This document shows, one piece after another, positions 16,792 to 24,792 of a DNA stretch of 64,000 nt (position 1 is the first letter of the stretch; the number at the start of each line of letters is the position of its first letter). The notes beneath the pieces were generated by a model that saw only the letters and a list, made by a program, of their open reading frames with translations, was not told where the DNA came from and did no database searches. The DNA lies in NCBI GenBank assembly GCA_963764585.1, contig CAVXTB010000001.1:124001-188000 (forward strand), read 5' to 3'. Position numbers and translations under genes: made by a program. Source of the stretch: JAOPZW01 sp963764585 (GTDB lineage: Bacteria > Actinomycetota > Thermoleophilia > Solirubrobacterales > Solirubrobacteraceae).

Positions 16792-16838
16792 GGGCCCTCA
16801 TTGAACATCCGAACGGCCCTGCAGTTGCGCCGGCTTTG

Positions 16839-18551
16839 CTACGTCACCTGATACAGCGGCCCGTCGCCGCCCTCGGGCGTCGTCAGGCGCCCGCCCTTGG
16901 CCGTGATCGCGCCGCACTGCACGCAGTTGGTGTAGTTGACGATCACGTCGACGTTGCCCTCGGCCGGCGCGTCCTCCGGGATCTCGTAGACGCCGGCGGG
17001 ACACATCCACACCCACGCCTCGGCGACCTCGCGCGGCACGCTCTGGCGGACGCGGATGTGGTTGGGCGCGTCGTCGCGCGTCGCGTTGCCCGAGATGTAG
17101 ACGCTCGAGAGCTTGTCGAAGGTGTACTTGCCGTCGGGCTTGGGGTAGCCGGCACGCTTGTCGCCGATCTCGACTGGCGACTCGGCGTCGCGGTGGTTGC
17201 TCCAGCGCCCGCCGGGGAAGCGCCCCTTGGAGATCACCATCGCGTTGGTGATCGCGCCGCCGAGGAAGAAGCCCTTGGCGAACGGCTGCTTCATGTTGCG
17301 CGACTGGTAGAGCTCCTTGCCGATCAGCGAGTCCTCGACGCGCTGGTCGTAGGCGGAGAAGTCGGCCGAGTTGCGCTTCAGCGCGGCGAAGATCTCCTCC
17401 GCGGCCATGATCCCGGCGTGGATCGCGTAGTGGATCCCCTTGAGGATCGGCACGTTGACCATGCCCGCGCTGTCGCCGCAGATGACCATGCCGGGCGCCG
17501 ACGGCTTGGGCATCGCCCAATAGCCGCCCTCCGGGATCGCCTTGGCGCCCCATGCGACGCGCTCGCCGCCATCGAGGATCCGGCGCACCAGCTTGGAGGT
17601 CTTGAACTGCTGCAGCAGGTCGTGCCCGGACACCGTCGCGTCGGTGTAGTCGAGGCCGACCACGAAGCCGATCGACACGCGGTCGTCGCCCATCGGGTAG
17701 ATCCACGAGCCGCCGAACTCCTTCCACTTGGCGCCGTAGCGCAGCGGCCAGCCGAGCGTGTGGATGACGCGATCGAGCTTCTTGGGGACCTTCCAGACCT
17801 CCTTGACGCCGAGCGCCCAGACCTGCGGCTCGCGGCTCTCGGCGAGGTCGAACTCGCGGATCGCGGCGCCGGTGAGGTGGCCCCACGTGCCCTCGGCGAG
17901 CACGGTGGCCTTGGCGGTGACGTCGGCGCCGGGCTCGAAGTTGCCCAGCGGCTCGCCGTCCTTGCCGCGGCCCTTGTCGCCCGAGCGGATGCCGCGCACG
18001 ACCCCGTCCTCGACCAGCAGCTGCGACGCCGAGGTCTCGGTGAGGATGTAGGCGCCGGCCTCCTCGGCCTGCTCGGCCAGCCAGCGCGACAGCTCGGCGA
18101 CCGAGACGACGTAGTTGCCGTGGTTGCGGAATGGCGGCGGCGTCGGCTTGAGCGGCAGCGCCCGGTTGGGGCTGAGCATCCAGTAGACCGAGTCCTTGGC
18201 GACCTGGCCGTAGGTCGGCCAGTCCTTGGGCTCGAGGTCGGGGAAGAGCTCCTGCAGGCCCGACGGGCGCATCATCGCGCCCGACAGGTTGTGCGCTCCG
18301 CAGACCTTGCCCTTCTCGACGACGGCCACCGGGACCTCGCCGAGGCGCTCCATCAGCTCGGGCTCGTCGGCCAGCAGCTGCAGGAGCTTGTTGGCGCAGG
18401 CGAGCCCGGCGGGGCCGCCGCCGACGATGGCGACGCCGACCTCGATGCGCTCGTCCTCGGCGTCGAGCTCGCGCTTGATGAACTCGTTGCGCGAGTCGAC
18501 CTCGGGCGGGAACTGTGCGGGCGCGACGACCCGGCCGTTGCGCGACGCCAT
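16839..18551 (-). CDS. Electron transfer flavoprotein-quinone oxidoreductase
   Basis: 570 residues. It has an FAD Rossmann motif VAIVGGGPAGLACA near residue 40, the GCHNLSGAMMRPSG-type region, and a ferredoxin-like C-terminus starting CPAGVYEI. The enzyme passes electrons from reduced ETF to quinone and links acyl-CoA dehydrogenases to respiration. In mitochondrial ETF-QO four Cys bind a 4Fe-4S cluster. Here Cys517, Cys543 and Cys546 are present but the fourth position is Ile549, so the cluster may be altered. It follows etfA by 4 nt in one operon. Confidence 0.93.
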   Translation of the reverse strand: MASRNGRVVAPAQFPPEVDSRNEFIKRELDAEDERIEVGVAIVGGGPAGLACANKLLQLLADEPELMERLGEVPVAVVEKGKVCGAHNLSGAMMRPSGLQELFPDLEPKDWPTYGQVAKDSVYWMLSPNRALPLKPTPPPFRNHGNYVVSVAELSRWLAEQAEEAGAYILTETSASQLLVEDGVVRGIRSGDKGRGKDGEPLGNFEPGADVTAKATVLAEGTWGHLTGAAIREFDLAESREPQVWALGVKEVWKVPKKLDRVIHTLGWPLRYGAKWKEFGGSWIYPMGDDRVSIGFVVGLDYTDATVSGHDLLQQFKTSKLVRRILDGGERVAWGAKAIPEGGYWAMPKPSAPGMVICGDSAGMVNVPILKGIHYAIHAGIMAAEEIFAALKRNSADFSAYDQRVEDSLIGKELYQSRNMKQPFAKGFFLGGAITNAMVISKGRFPGGRWSNHRDAESPVEIGDKRAGYPKPDGKYTFDKLSSVYISGNATRDDAPNHIRVRQSVPREVAEAWVWMCPAGVYEIPEDAPAEGNVDVIVNYTNCVQCGAITAKGGRLTTPEGGDGPLYQVT

Positions 18552-18555
18552 CCGC

Positions 18556-19536
18556 CTACGACCCCTTCTTCGCCTTGATCGCCTCGGTGAGCTTGGGGAC
18601 GATCTTGTTGAGGTCGCCCACGATGCCGAGGTCGGAGAACTCGAAGATCGGGGCGTTCGCGTCCTTGTTGATCGCCACGATGTTCTCCGAGGACTGCATG
18701 CCCACCTTGTGCTGGATCGCGCCGGAGATGCCGGCGGCGAGGTAGAGCTTGGGCGCGACGGTCTTGCCGGTCTGGCCGATCTGGGCGGCGTAGGGGTACC
18801 AGCCCGCGTCGACCACGGCGCGCGTGGCGGCGACGGCGCTGTTGCCGCCGAACGCCTTGGCCAGCTCCTCGACGAGCTCGAAGCCCTCGGGCTTGCCGAG
18901 GCCGCGGCCGCCGGCGACGAGGACGTCGGCGCCCTCGATGTCGACGTCGGCGCCGCGCTGCTCGCCGCGCTGGACCATCGTCGCCTGCTGGGCGTGGGCC
19001 GACAGCTCGAACTGCACGTCCTCGACGGCGGCCGCGCCGGATCCGGCCTCCTTGGTCTCGAAGGCGTTCAGGCGGCCGATGATGATCCCGACGCCGGAGC
19101 GGAAGTTGATCTGCGAGATCGCCGAGTCGCCGAGGATCGGGCGCTCGGCGATGAGCTTGCCGTCGTCGACGTGGACCGCGGTGACCTCCATCGCGACCCC
19201 GGCGCCCAGGCGCGCAGCCAGGCCGGCGCCGACCTCGAAGCCGAGCAGGCCGCCGCCGAACAGCGCGTATCCGTGGCCGTTGTCCTCGATGACCTTGGCC
19301 ATCGCGTCGACCACCGGCTGGGCCAGGCCGTCGGGGGCGTTGGCGCGGTAGACCTTCGTGGCGCCGTAGGCGCCGACCGACGCCGCGAGGTCGTCGCCGA
19401 CGTCCTCGCCGACGACGATCGCGTGGCACTCGCCGCCTATCTCGGAGGCGAGACGAGCGCCCTCGGACACGGCGCCGAGCGAGTTCTTGTTGATGGCGCC
19501 CTCGTAGTGCAGGGCGTAGACCAGGATGTCGGGCAT
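18556..19536 (-). CDS. etfA: Electron transfer flavoprotein, alpha subunit
   Basis: 326 residues. The C-terminal FAD-binding part is typical: GRGLGKPEGFELVEELA, then VDAGWYPYAAQIGQTGKTVA and YLAAGISGAIQHKVGM. It carries electrons from several acyl-CoA dehydrogenases to ETF-QO. It lies 3 nt after etfB and 4 nt before the ETF-QO gene, giving a three-gene operon. Confidence 0.96.
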   Translation of the reverse strand: MPDILVYALHYEGAINKNSLGAVSEGARLASEIGGECHAIVVGEDVGDDLAASVGAYGATKVYRANAPDGLAQPVVDAMAKVIEDNGHGYALFGGGLLGFEVGAGLAARLGAGVAMEVTAVHVDDGKLIAERPILGDSAISQINFRSGVGIIIGRLNAFETKEAGSGAAAVEDVQFELSAHAQQATMVQRGEQRGADVDIEGADVLVAGGRGLGKPEGFELVEELAKAFGGNSAVAATRAVVDAGWYPYAAQIGQTGKTVAPKLYLAAGISGAIQHKVGMQSSENIVAINKDANAPIFEFSDLGIVGDLNKIVPKLTEAIKAKKGS

Positions 19537-19539
19537 CGT

Positions 19540-20331
19540 CTAGATCAGCTTCCTCTCGTCCAGCCACGCGACGATCTTCTCGACCGTCTCGTTGGTGTCC
19601 TCGTCCTCGATGATCGTGCCGGCCGCCTTCTCGGGCGGGGCCTTGGACGCGACCCATTGCGCGGCGGAGTTGTCGCCGCCGACCTTGGACGTGTCGATCT
19701 CCGCGTCGGCGGCGGCGACCGTATCGAGCTGCTTCTTCTTGGCGCCCATGATCGCCTTCAGCGACGGGTAGCGCGGCTCGTTGATCGCGTCGCCGACCGA
19801 GATGACGGCGGGCAGCCTGACCTCGACGGTGTCGTAGCCGTACTCGGCCTGGCGCTCGCAGCGCAGCTTCTCGGACTCGACGTCCATCTTGATGACCTGC
19901 GTCAGCGAGGGCATCTGCAGGTGCTCGGCCACGACCGCGCCGATCGTGTAGCACTCGCCGTCGTCGGACTGCTGGCCCAGCAGGACGAGGTCGGGGCCCT
20001 CGCGCTTGAGCGTCTGGGCCAGCGCGTAGCCGGTCGCGGCGACGTCGGAGCCCGCGAGCGCCGGGTCGGTCAGGTGGATGGAGCGGTCGGCCCCCAGCGA
20101 CACCGCCTTGTGCAGCGCGCGGACGGCGGACTCGGGGCCCATCGTCACGGCGACGATCTCGTCGACCTCGACCGTGCCGCCCTCGCGGATCTGCATGGCG
20201 GCCTCGATGGCGTGCGTGTCGTACGGGTTCAGGTTCTTCTCGCCGCCGCGGTCCATGCGGCCCGACGACGGATCGATTCGCTTCTGTACGGCGGCGTCTG
20301 GAACCTCTTTGACGAGGACACAGATCTTCAC
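19540..20331 (-). CDS. etfB: Electron transfer flavoprotein, beta subunit
   Basis: 263 residues from a GTG at 20331, preceded by AGAGGAGG at 7-nt spacing. KICVLVKEVPDA at the start, NPYDTHAIEAAMQIREGG and the AMP-binding ADRSIHLTDP and LGQQSDDGE segments match EtfB. It forms the heterodimer with EtfA. As first gene of the ETF operon it follows a well-formed promoter that overlaps an inverted repeat (20365-20395). Confidence 0.96.
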   Translation of the reverse strand: MKICVLVKEVPDAAVQKRIDPSSGRMDRGGEKNLNPYDTHAIEAAMQIREGGTVEVDEIVAVTMGPESAVRALHKAVSLGADRSIHLTDPALAGSDVAATGYALAQTLKREGPDLVLLGQQSDDGECYTIGAVVAEHLQMPSLTQVIKMDVESEKLRCERQAEYGYDTVEVRLPAVISVGDAINEPRYPSLKAIMGAKKKQLDTVAAADAEIDTSKVGGDNSAAQWVASKAPPEKAAGTIIEDEDTNETVEKIVAWLDERKLI

Positions 20332-20364
20332 TTCACGGCCTCCTCTGGCAAACGAACGTTCGGC

Positions 20365-20395
20365 ATCCTACCCGTATTGACTGACGGGTCAATCA
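20365..20395 (-). promoter_or_regulatory. etfB promoter overlapped by an operator-like dyad
   Basis: On the minus strand, -35 TTGACC (20392-20387), 16-nt spacer, -10 TAGGAT (20370-20365). The dyad TGACTGAC-GG-GTCAATCA (20378-20395, one mismatch; inner ATTGAC/GTCAAT perfect) covers the -35. A bound repressor, probably TetR-like, would block transcription of the ETF operon. Confidence 0.6.
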
Positions 20396-20478
20396 GCAAC
20401 CGTCACCGCCCGAACCTCCGCCGCGTGGCACTCCTGTTGCACGCGATGGGCGTTCGCGGGCGGGTGGTGCGCGCCCGG

Positions 20479-20904
20479 CTAACTGCGCTCGCGCTCCCCG
20501 ACGGCGCGCTGGATGAAGTCGATGATGTCCTGCGTGGGGGCGCCGGGCGTGAACACCTCCGCGACCCCGAGGCGCTTGAGCTCCGGGATGTCGTCGCCCG
20601 GGATCGTCCCCCCCACGGTGAGCAGCACGTCGTCGACGCCCTGCTCCTTGAGCAGCTCGACGATCCGCGGGACGAGCGTCATGTGCGCGCCGGAGAGGAT
20701 CGACAGCCCGACGGCGTCGGCGTCCTCCTGGATGACGGTCTCCACGATCTGCTCGGGCGTCTGGTGCAGGCCCGTGTAGATGACCTCCATGCCGGCGTCG
20801 CGCAGCGCGCGAGCGATGATCTTGGCCCCGCGGTCGTGCCCGTCGAGGCCTGGCTTGGCCACGACGACGCGGATCTTGCGGGCCGTGGATGAAGGCGGCG
20901 CCAT
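20479..20904 (-). CDS. B12-binding small subunit of acyl-CoA mutase (IcmB-like)
   Basis: 141 residues, a stand-alone cobalamin-binding domain. The DxHxxG motif (DGHDRG, His23 as lower cobalt ligand) is near the N-terminus; SILSGAH and GGTIPGDD form the rest of the B12 pocket. Streptomyces IcmB is about 136 residues and pairs with IcmA of about 566. The matching large subunit is 1.7 kb away at 22590-24242, so this would be its partner. It could instead serve as the small chain of a split methylmalonyl-CoA mutase, but the large chain's residues argue otherwise. Confidence 0.88.
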   Translation of the reverse strand: MAPPSSTARKIRVVVAKPGLDGHDRGAKIIARALRDAGMEVIYTGLHQTPEQIVETVIQEDADAVGLSILSGAHMTLVPRIVELLKEQGVDDVLLTVGGTIPGDDIPELKRLGVAEVFTPGAPTQDIIDFIQRAVGERERS

Positions 20905-20947
20905 CGCGCCGCATTGTATGGGCGCCCCGCGAGCGTGCGCGCCGCGG

Positions 20948-22102
20948 TCAGGGGGCGACGCCGGCGGGCAGCAGGAACGACGCGTCGGTCGCCCCCGCCT
21001 CGTCGCCCAGCAGCCGCTCGACCCCGACGAGGCCGGCGAACCGCCCGTCGGGCAGGCACGCGCACACGGGATCCAGGCGCGTCGCGTTCGGCCGGGCCAG
21101 GGCGCGGCGGGCGACGCTGAGCGCCGGCTCGTCGAGGCTGGCGAGCATCGGCTGCGCGCGGTGCGCCCAGCCGCCGCCCTCGGGGACGAGCAGGCCGGTC
21201 GGGCGGCCGTCGCGGTCGATGACGACGACGACCTGGCCCCGCGCGCTGGCGGGCGGCTCGGCGCCCGCCGCGAGCAGGGCGGCGTCGAGGACCGCGGAGG
21301 GCGGGCCGTCGAGCAGCGCGCCCAGGGCGCCGCTGACCGAGCGCAGGCCGGCGATCGGGACATCGCGCACGAGCGACGGGCCGGGGCGGCCGAAGAGGAA
21401 GCCCTGGCCGAGCGGCACCGCGAGGCCGGCGAGCGTCTCCTGCTCGGCGCGGCGCTCGATCCCCTCGGCCACGAGCGCGGCGTCGATGCGCCCGGCGAAC
21501 AGGCCGACGGCCTCGATCAGCGCGAGCTTCGCGGGATCGACGTCGGCGTCGGCGATCAGGCCTCGGTCGAGCTTGACGTACTCGGGGCGCAGGCGCAGGA
21601 CGTGCTGGAGGCTCGAGTAGCCCGCGCCGGCGTCGTCGACCGCGACGCGGGCGCCGGCCGCACGCGCGCGGCCGAGCACCTTGGCGAGCTCGTCGTAGTC
21701 GTCGACCGGCTTCTGCTCGGTGACCTCGACGACGATCTGGTCCAGGCCGCCGGGCGCCGCGTCGAGCACGGCGCGCACATCGGCGCTGACCAGCGCGCCC
21801 GGCGAGACGTTGATGGAGAGGTAGGTGCCGCGCGGCAGGTGCTCGCGGGCGTGGATGCCGGCGGCCACGAGGCTCGCCTCCAGCGCGCTGCCCAGCCCAT
21901 GGCGCTCGGCGGCGGCGAGCCACTGCAGCGGCGTGCCGTCCGGGTCGTTGGCCAGCCGCGCGAGCATCTCGTAGCCCTGCACCGCGGAACGGCGCAGGTC
22001 GACGATCGGCTGGAAGACCGGCCGGATCAGCGTCGGATCGGCGAGGACGGCCTCGACGGTCTCCCGCGCGGCCGCCGCGCTGTTGGGCGTGGTGGCGTCC
22101 AC
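20948..22102 (-). CDS. EAL-domain c-di-GMP phosphodiesterase, with C-terminal extension
   Basis: 384 residues. An EAL domain spans about residues 15-245 with the catalytic set present in degenerate form: ExL is Glu45-Met-Leu, Asn98 in INVSP, Glu126, Asp156-Asp157 in VAVDDAGAG (the usual DDFG is DDAG), Lys177, Glu213, and Gln233 in GQGFLFGRP. It is probably able to hydrolyse c-di-GMP, though changes such as DDFG to DDAG may lower activity. Residues 250-384 form a separate region with a CBS-like strand (VVVVIDRDGRPTGLLVPEGG). No membrane segments. It lies between the two acyl-CoA mutase subunit genes. Confidence 0.85.
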   Translation of the reverse strand: MDATTPNSAAAARETVEAVLADPTLIRPVFQPIVDLRRSAVQGYEMLARLANDPDGTPLQWLAAAERHGLGSALEASLVAAGIHAREHLPRGTYLSINVSPGALVSADVRAVLDAAPGGLDQIVVEVTEQKPVDDYDELAKVLGRARAAGARVAVDDAGAGYSSLQHVLRLRPEYVKLDRGLIADADVDPAKLALIEAVGLFAGRIDAALVAEGIERRAEQETLAGLAVPLGQGFLFGRPGPSLVRDVPIAGLRSVSGALGALLDGPPSAVLDAALLAAGAEPPASARGQVVVVIDRDGRPTGLLVPEGGGWAHRAQPMLASLDEPALSVARRALARPNATRLDPVCACLPDGRFAGLVGVERLLGDEAGATDASFLLPAGVAP

Positions 22103-22349
22103 ACCGCAGTGATCGGACGGCGCTGAGCGTTCCTGACCGGGTTCTGCGGGCGGTGTCTGCGTGGCGATAAGCGGCGGCGTCGGTCTGCCGCTCGGCGTCC
22201 GGCTGCGCTGCGCGGCCAGGGCAATGAGGGGAAGGAGTCCGTGGGGGCGCCCGCGCCCGCGGAGTCCCCGTGCGCGGTGGCTGCGCAGTGAGGCGCGTGC
22301 TTGTGCGCAGCGCGCGCGTGTCTCGCAACACGTTGCCCGGACGCCCGAA

Positions 22350-22398
22350 GGGGTGGGCGCTCTTGACCATGACTATCACGGTCAAGCGCGCCCACCCC
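22350..22398. repeat. Central hairpin of element A
   Basis: Arms 22350-22368 and 22380-22398 (19 nt each, 18 of 19 paired) around the 11-nt loop ATGACTATCAC. The outer arm is GGGGTGGGCGC and the inner arm TCTTGACC. Imperfect pairing continues outward toward the flanking GTGT...ACAC motifs. Confidence 0.85.
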
Positions 22399-22493
22399 CT
22401 CCGGGGCGTGTTGTGAAACACGCGCGAATCGCGCAGGCGCGGCGCAGCGGCCTCCGGTCGCGGCGGAGCGGCCCCCGGTGCGCCGACGCGGAC

Positions 22494-22557
22494 GACGAGG
22501 CACGCCGCCGCGGCAGCGCGGCCGCAACGGCTTCTCCCCCTCGATGCCCTGCCCGCA
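22494..22557. repeat. 64-nt repeat core, copy A-right
   Basis: Starts GACGAGGCAC and ends CCCGCA. It matches the reverse complement of 58267-58330 at 62 of 64 positions by direct comparison. It contains GCCGCGGCAGCGCGGC, itself a short GC-rich hairpin. Confidence 0.9.
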
Positions 22558-22589
22558 GTCCGCCGCAAGACGCGCCGCGGACGACCGCC

Positions 22590-24242
22590 CTAGAACACCG
22601 GCGTCTCGGTGTACGACCCAAAGACCTCCTGCAGCGCCTCGACGATCTCGCCCTCGGTGACGTGCGCGCGGGCGGCGTCGAGCAGGCCCGGCATCAGGTT
22701 GGCGTCCTCGCGCGCCGCGGTGGCCTTCAACCCGGCGAGGGCGCGTTCGACGGCGGCGCCATCGCGGCGCCCCCGCGAGGCCTGCACCCGCGCGATCTGC
22801 TTGCGCTCGAGCGCCGGATCGATGCGCAGGATCTCCAACGGCTGATCGTCGGTCTGGCGGTACGCGTTGACGCCGACGACGATCCGGCGGCCGGCGTCGA
22901 TCTCGTTCTGCAGCTCGAACGAGGCGTCCGCGATCTCGCGCTGGGGGTAGTTGTCCTTGACCGCGGCGACCATGCCGCCGAGCTCGTCGATCTTGGCGAA
23001 GTAGTCGTAGGCCTGGCGCTCGAGCTCGTCGGTCAGGGCCTCGACGAAGTACGCGCCGCCCAGCGGGTCGATCGTGTTCGTCACCCCGGTCTCGTGGGCG
23101 ATGATCTGCTGGGTGCGCAGCGCGATGCGCACCGCGTCCTCGGTCGGCAGCGCGAGCGCCTCGTCGTAGGAGTTCGTGTGCAGCGACTGCGTGCCGCCGA
23201 GCACGCCGGCCAGCGCCTCGATCGCCGTGCGCACGATGTTGTTCAGCGGCTGCTGGGCGGTCAGCGACACGCCGGCGGTCTGCGTGTGGAAGCGCATCAG
23301 CCACGAGCGCGGGTTGCGCGCGCCGAAGGTCTCGCGCAGCTCGCGCGCCCAGATGCGCCGGGCGGCGCGGTACTTGGCGATCTCCTCGAAGAAGTCGATC
23401 TGCGCGTTGAAGAAGAACGACAGGCGTGGCGCAAAGTCGTCGACGTCGAGGCCGCGATCGACCGCCTGCTGCACGTAGGTCAGGCCGTCCTTCAACGTGA
23501 AGGCGAGCTCCTGCGCGGCCGTCGAGCCCGCCTCGCGGATGTGGTAGCCCGAGATCGACACGGGGTGCCAGCGCGGCATGTGGACCGAGCACCACTCGAT
23601 CATGTCGCCGAGCAGGCGCATCGCCGGGTCGATCGGGAAGCACCACTCCTTCTGGGCGATGTACTCCTTGAGGATGTCGGCCTGGATCGTGCCGGCGAGG
23701 TGCTGGGGGCCGACGCCCTGCTCCTCGGCCGCGATCGCGTAGTAGGCGAGCATGATCGCCGCCGGCGCGTTGATCGTCATCGACACCGACACGTCGCCGA
23801 GCGGGATGCCGGCGAACAGCGTCTGCATGTCGTCGAGGGTGTCGATCGCCACGCCCTCGCGGCCGACCTCGCCCAGCGAGCGCGGGTGGTCGGAGTCGTG
23901 GCCCATCAGCGACGGCATGTCGAAGGCGGTCGACAGGCCGGTCTGGCCGTGGTCGAGCAGGTAGCGGAAGCGCTCGTTGGTCTCCTCGGCGGTGCCGAAG
24001 CCGGCGAACTGGCGCATCGTCCACAGGCGGCCGCGATACATCGACGGGTAGACGCCGCGCGTGAACGGATAGCCGCCGGGCAGCCCGATCTCGCCGGCTT
24101 CGGGCAGGTCGGCCTCGGTGTACAGAGGCTTGACCTCGAGGCCGCTGAGCGTCGTGAACGGCACGTCGCGCTCGCGGCCGAGCGCGTAGGCCTCGCGCCA
24201 TTCGGCCTCGGTGGTGGGGTATGACGGCGTGGTCGTGCTCAT
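22590..24242 (-). CDS. Acyl-CoA mutase large subunit, isobutyryl-CoA mutase type
   Basis: 550 residues, the catalytic TIM barrel without a B12 domain. Methylmalonyl-CoA mutase has Tyr89 and Arg207 for the substrate carboxylate; here they are Phe79 (MRQFAGFG) and Gln197 (KEYIAQKEW). Phe/Gln at these positions is the signature of isobutyryl-CoA mutase (F80/Q198 in Streptomyces IcmA), which interconverts isobutyryl-CoA and n-butyryl-CoA using adenosylcobalamin. Other barrel landmarks are GYDSDHPR-like DSDHPRSLGEV, GTIQADILKEY and SISGYHIREAG. The partner B12 subunit is at 20479, and a MeaB chaperone is at 41698. Confidence 0.88.
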   Translation of the reverse strand: MSTTTPSYPTTEAEWREAYALGRERDVPFTTLSGLEVKPLYTEADLPEAGEIGLPGGYPFTRGVYPSMYRGRLWTMRQFAGFGTAEETNERFRYLLDHGQTGLSTAFDMPSLMGHDSDHPRSLGEVGREGVAIDTLDDMQTLFAGIPLGDVSVSMTINAPAAIMLAYYAIAAEEQGVGPQHLAGTIQADILKEYIAQKEWCFPIDPAMRLLGDMIEWCSVHMPRWHPVSISGYHIREAGSTAAQELAFTLKDGLTYVQQAVDRGLDVDDFAPRLSFFFNAQIDFFEEIAKYRAARRIWARELRETFGARNPRSWLMRFHTQTAGVSLTAQQPLNNIVRTAIEALAGVLGGTQSLHTNSYDEALALPTEDAVRIALRTQQIIAHETGVTNTIDPLGGAYFVEALTDELERQAYDYFAKIDELGGMVAAVKDNYPQREIADASFELQNEIDAGRRIVVGVNAYRQTDDQPLEILRIDPALERKQIARVQASRGRRDGAAVERALAGLKATAAREDANLMPGLLDAARAHVTEGEIVEALQEVFGSYTETPVF

Positions 24243-24288
24243 CGGGCGTGAGATAGTCGGACGTCCTCGTATCCGGGGGCCGCAGATG

Positions 24289-24792
24289 CTACGGGCTGAA
24301 GTCGCCCGCGTCGAGCCGCAGTCCGCGCAAGATGGACGTCAAACGCTCGAGGTCGCGCGGCGGCAGCGATGCGATCCCGAAGCACTCGTCGTTGAGCACC
24401 GCGGTGGCGGCCTGCGCGGTCTCGCGGCCGGCCTCGGTGATCTCGGCCAGCGTCGCGCGCCGGTCCTCGGCGTGGGGCACGCGGCGCACGAGCCCGTCGG
24501 CCTCGAGCTTGTCGATGATGTTGGTCACCGACGTGCGGTGCACCTGCAGGCGCTCGCCGATCTTGCCCAGCGGCAGCGCGCCGGTGCGCGTGAACGACAG
24601 CAGCATGAGCGCCTCGTAGCGCGGGAAGGTCAGGCCGTGCGGGCGCAGCAGGTCGTTCAGGCGCGCCATGAGCACCTGCTGGGCGCGCATGACCGACGTC
24701 ACCGCCGCCATCGCGCGCGACGGCTCGTCCTCCCAGCGCGCCTCCCAGTGGCGGCGCGCCTCGGCGATCGGATCGATGCGGAGCGGGCTCAC
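24289..24792 (-). CDS. MarR-family transcriptional regulator
   Basis: 167 residues from a GTG at 24792, which overlaps the LysR stop (GTGA). A winged helix is at residues about 55-125: LGKIGERLQVHRTSVTNIIDKLEADGLVRR, then PHAEDRRATLAEITEAG, the standard wing. It probably binds DNA as a dimer and responds to a small molecule. Its 3' end is 46 nt from the start of the acyl-CoA mutase gene, so it may control that operon. Confidence 0.88.
   Translation of the reverse strand: MSPLRIDPIAEARRHWEARWEDEPSRAMAAVTSVMRAQQVLMARLNDLLRPHGLTFPRYEALMLLSFTRTGALPLGKIGERLQVHRTSVTNIIDKLEADGLVRRVPHAEDRRATLAEITEAGRETAQAATAVLNDECFGIASLPPRDLERLTSILRGLRLDAGDFSP

Larger units (their letters stand above)
22103..22589. 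repeat. Gene-free region holding composite inverted-repeat element A
   Basis: No gene is supported. The region holds, in order: a diverged inverted copy of a 64-nt core (22211 to about 22250, roughly 75 percent match over 40 nt); the motif GTGTCTCGCAACAC (22318-22331); a long central hairpin (22350-22398); the inverted motif GTGTTGTGAAACAC (22408-22421); and a full core (22494-22557). The same order is found at 58267-58575. The right core starts 32 nt past the stop of the large mutase gene, on its transcribed strand. Confidence 0.8.

Noticed and set aside
22103..22589. Several overlapping frames in element A
   Set aside because: All are low-complexity Arg/Ala/Pro shadows of the repeat sequence without homology or ribosome sites.
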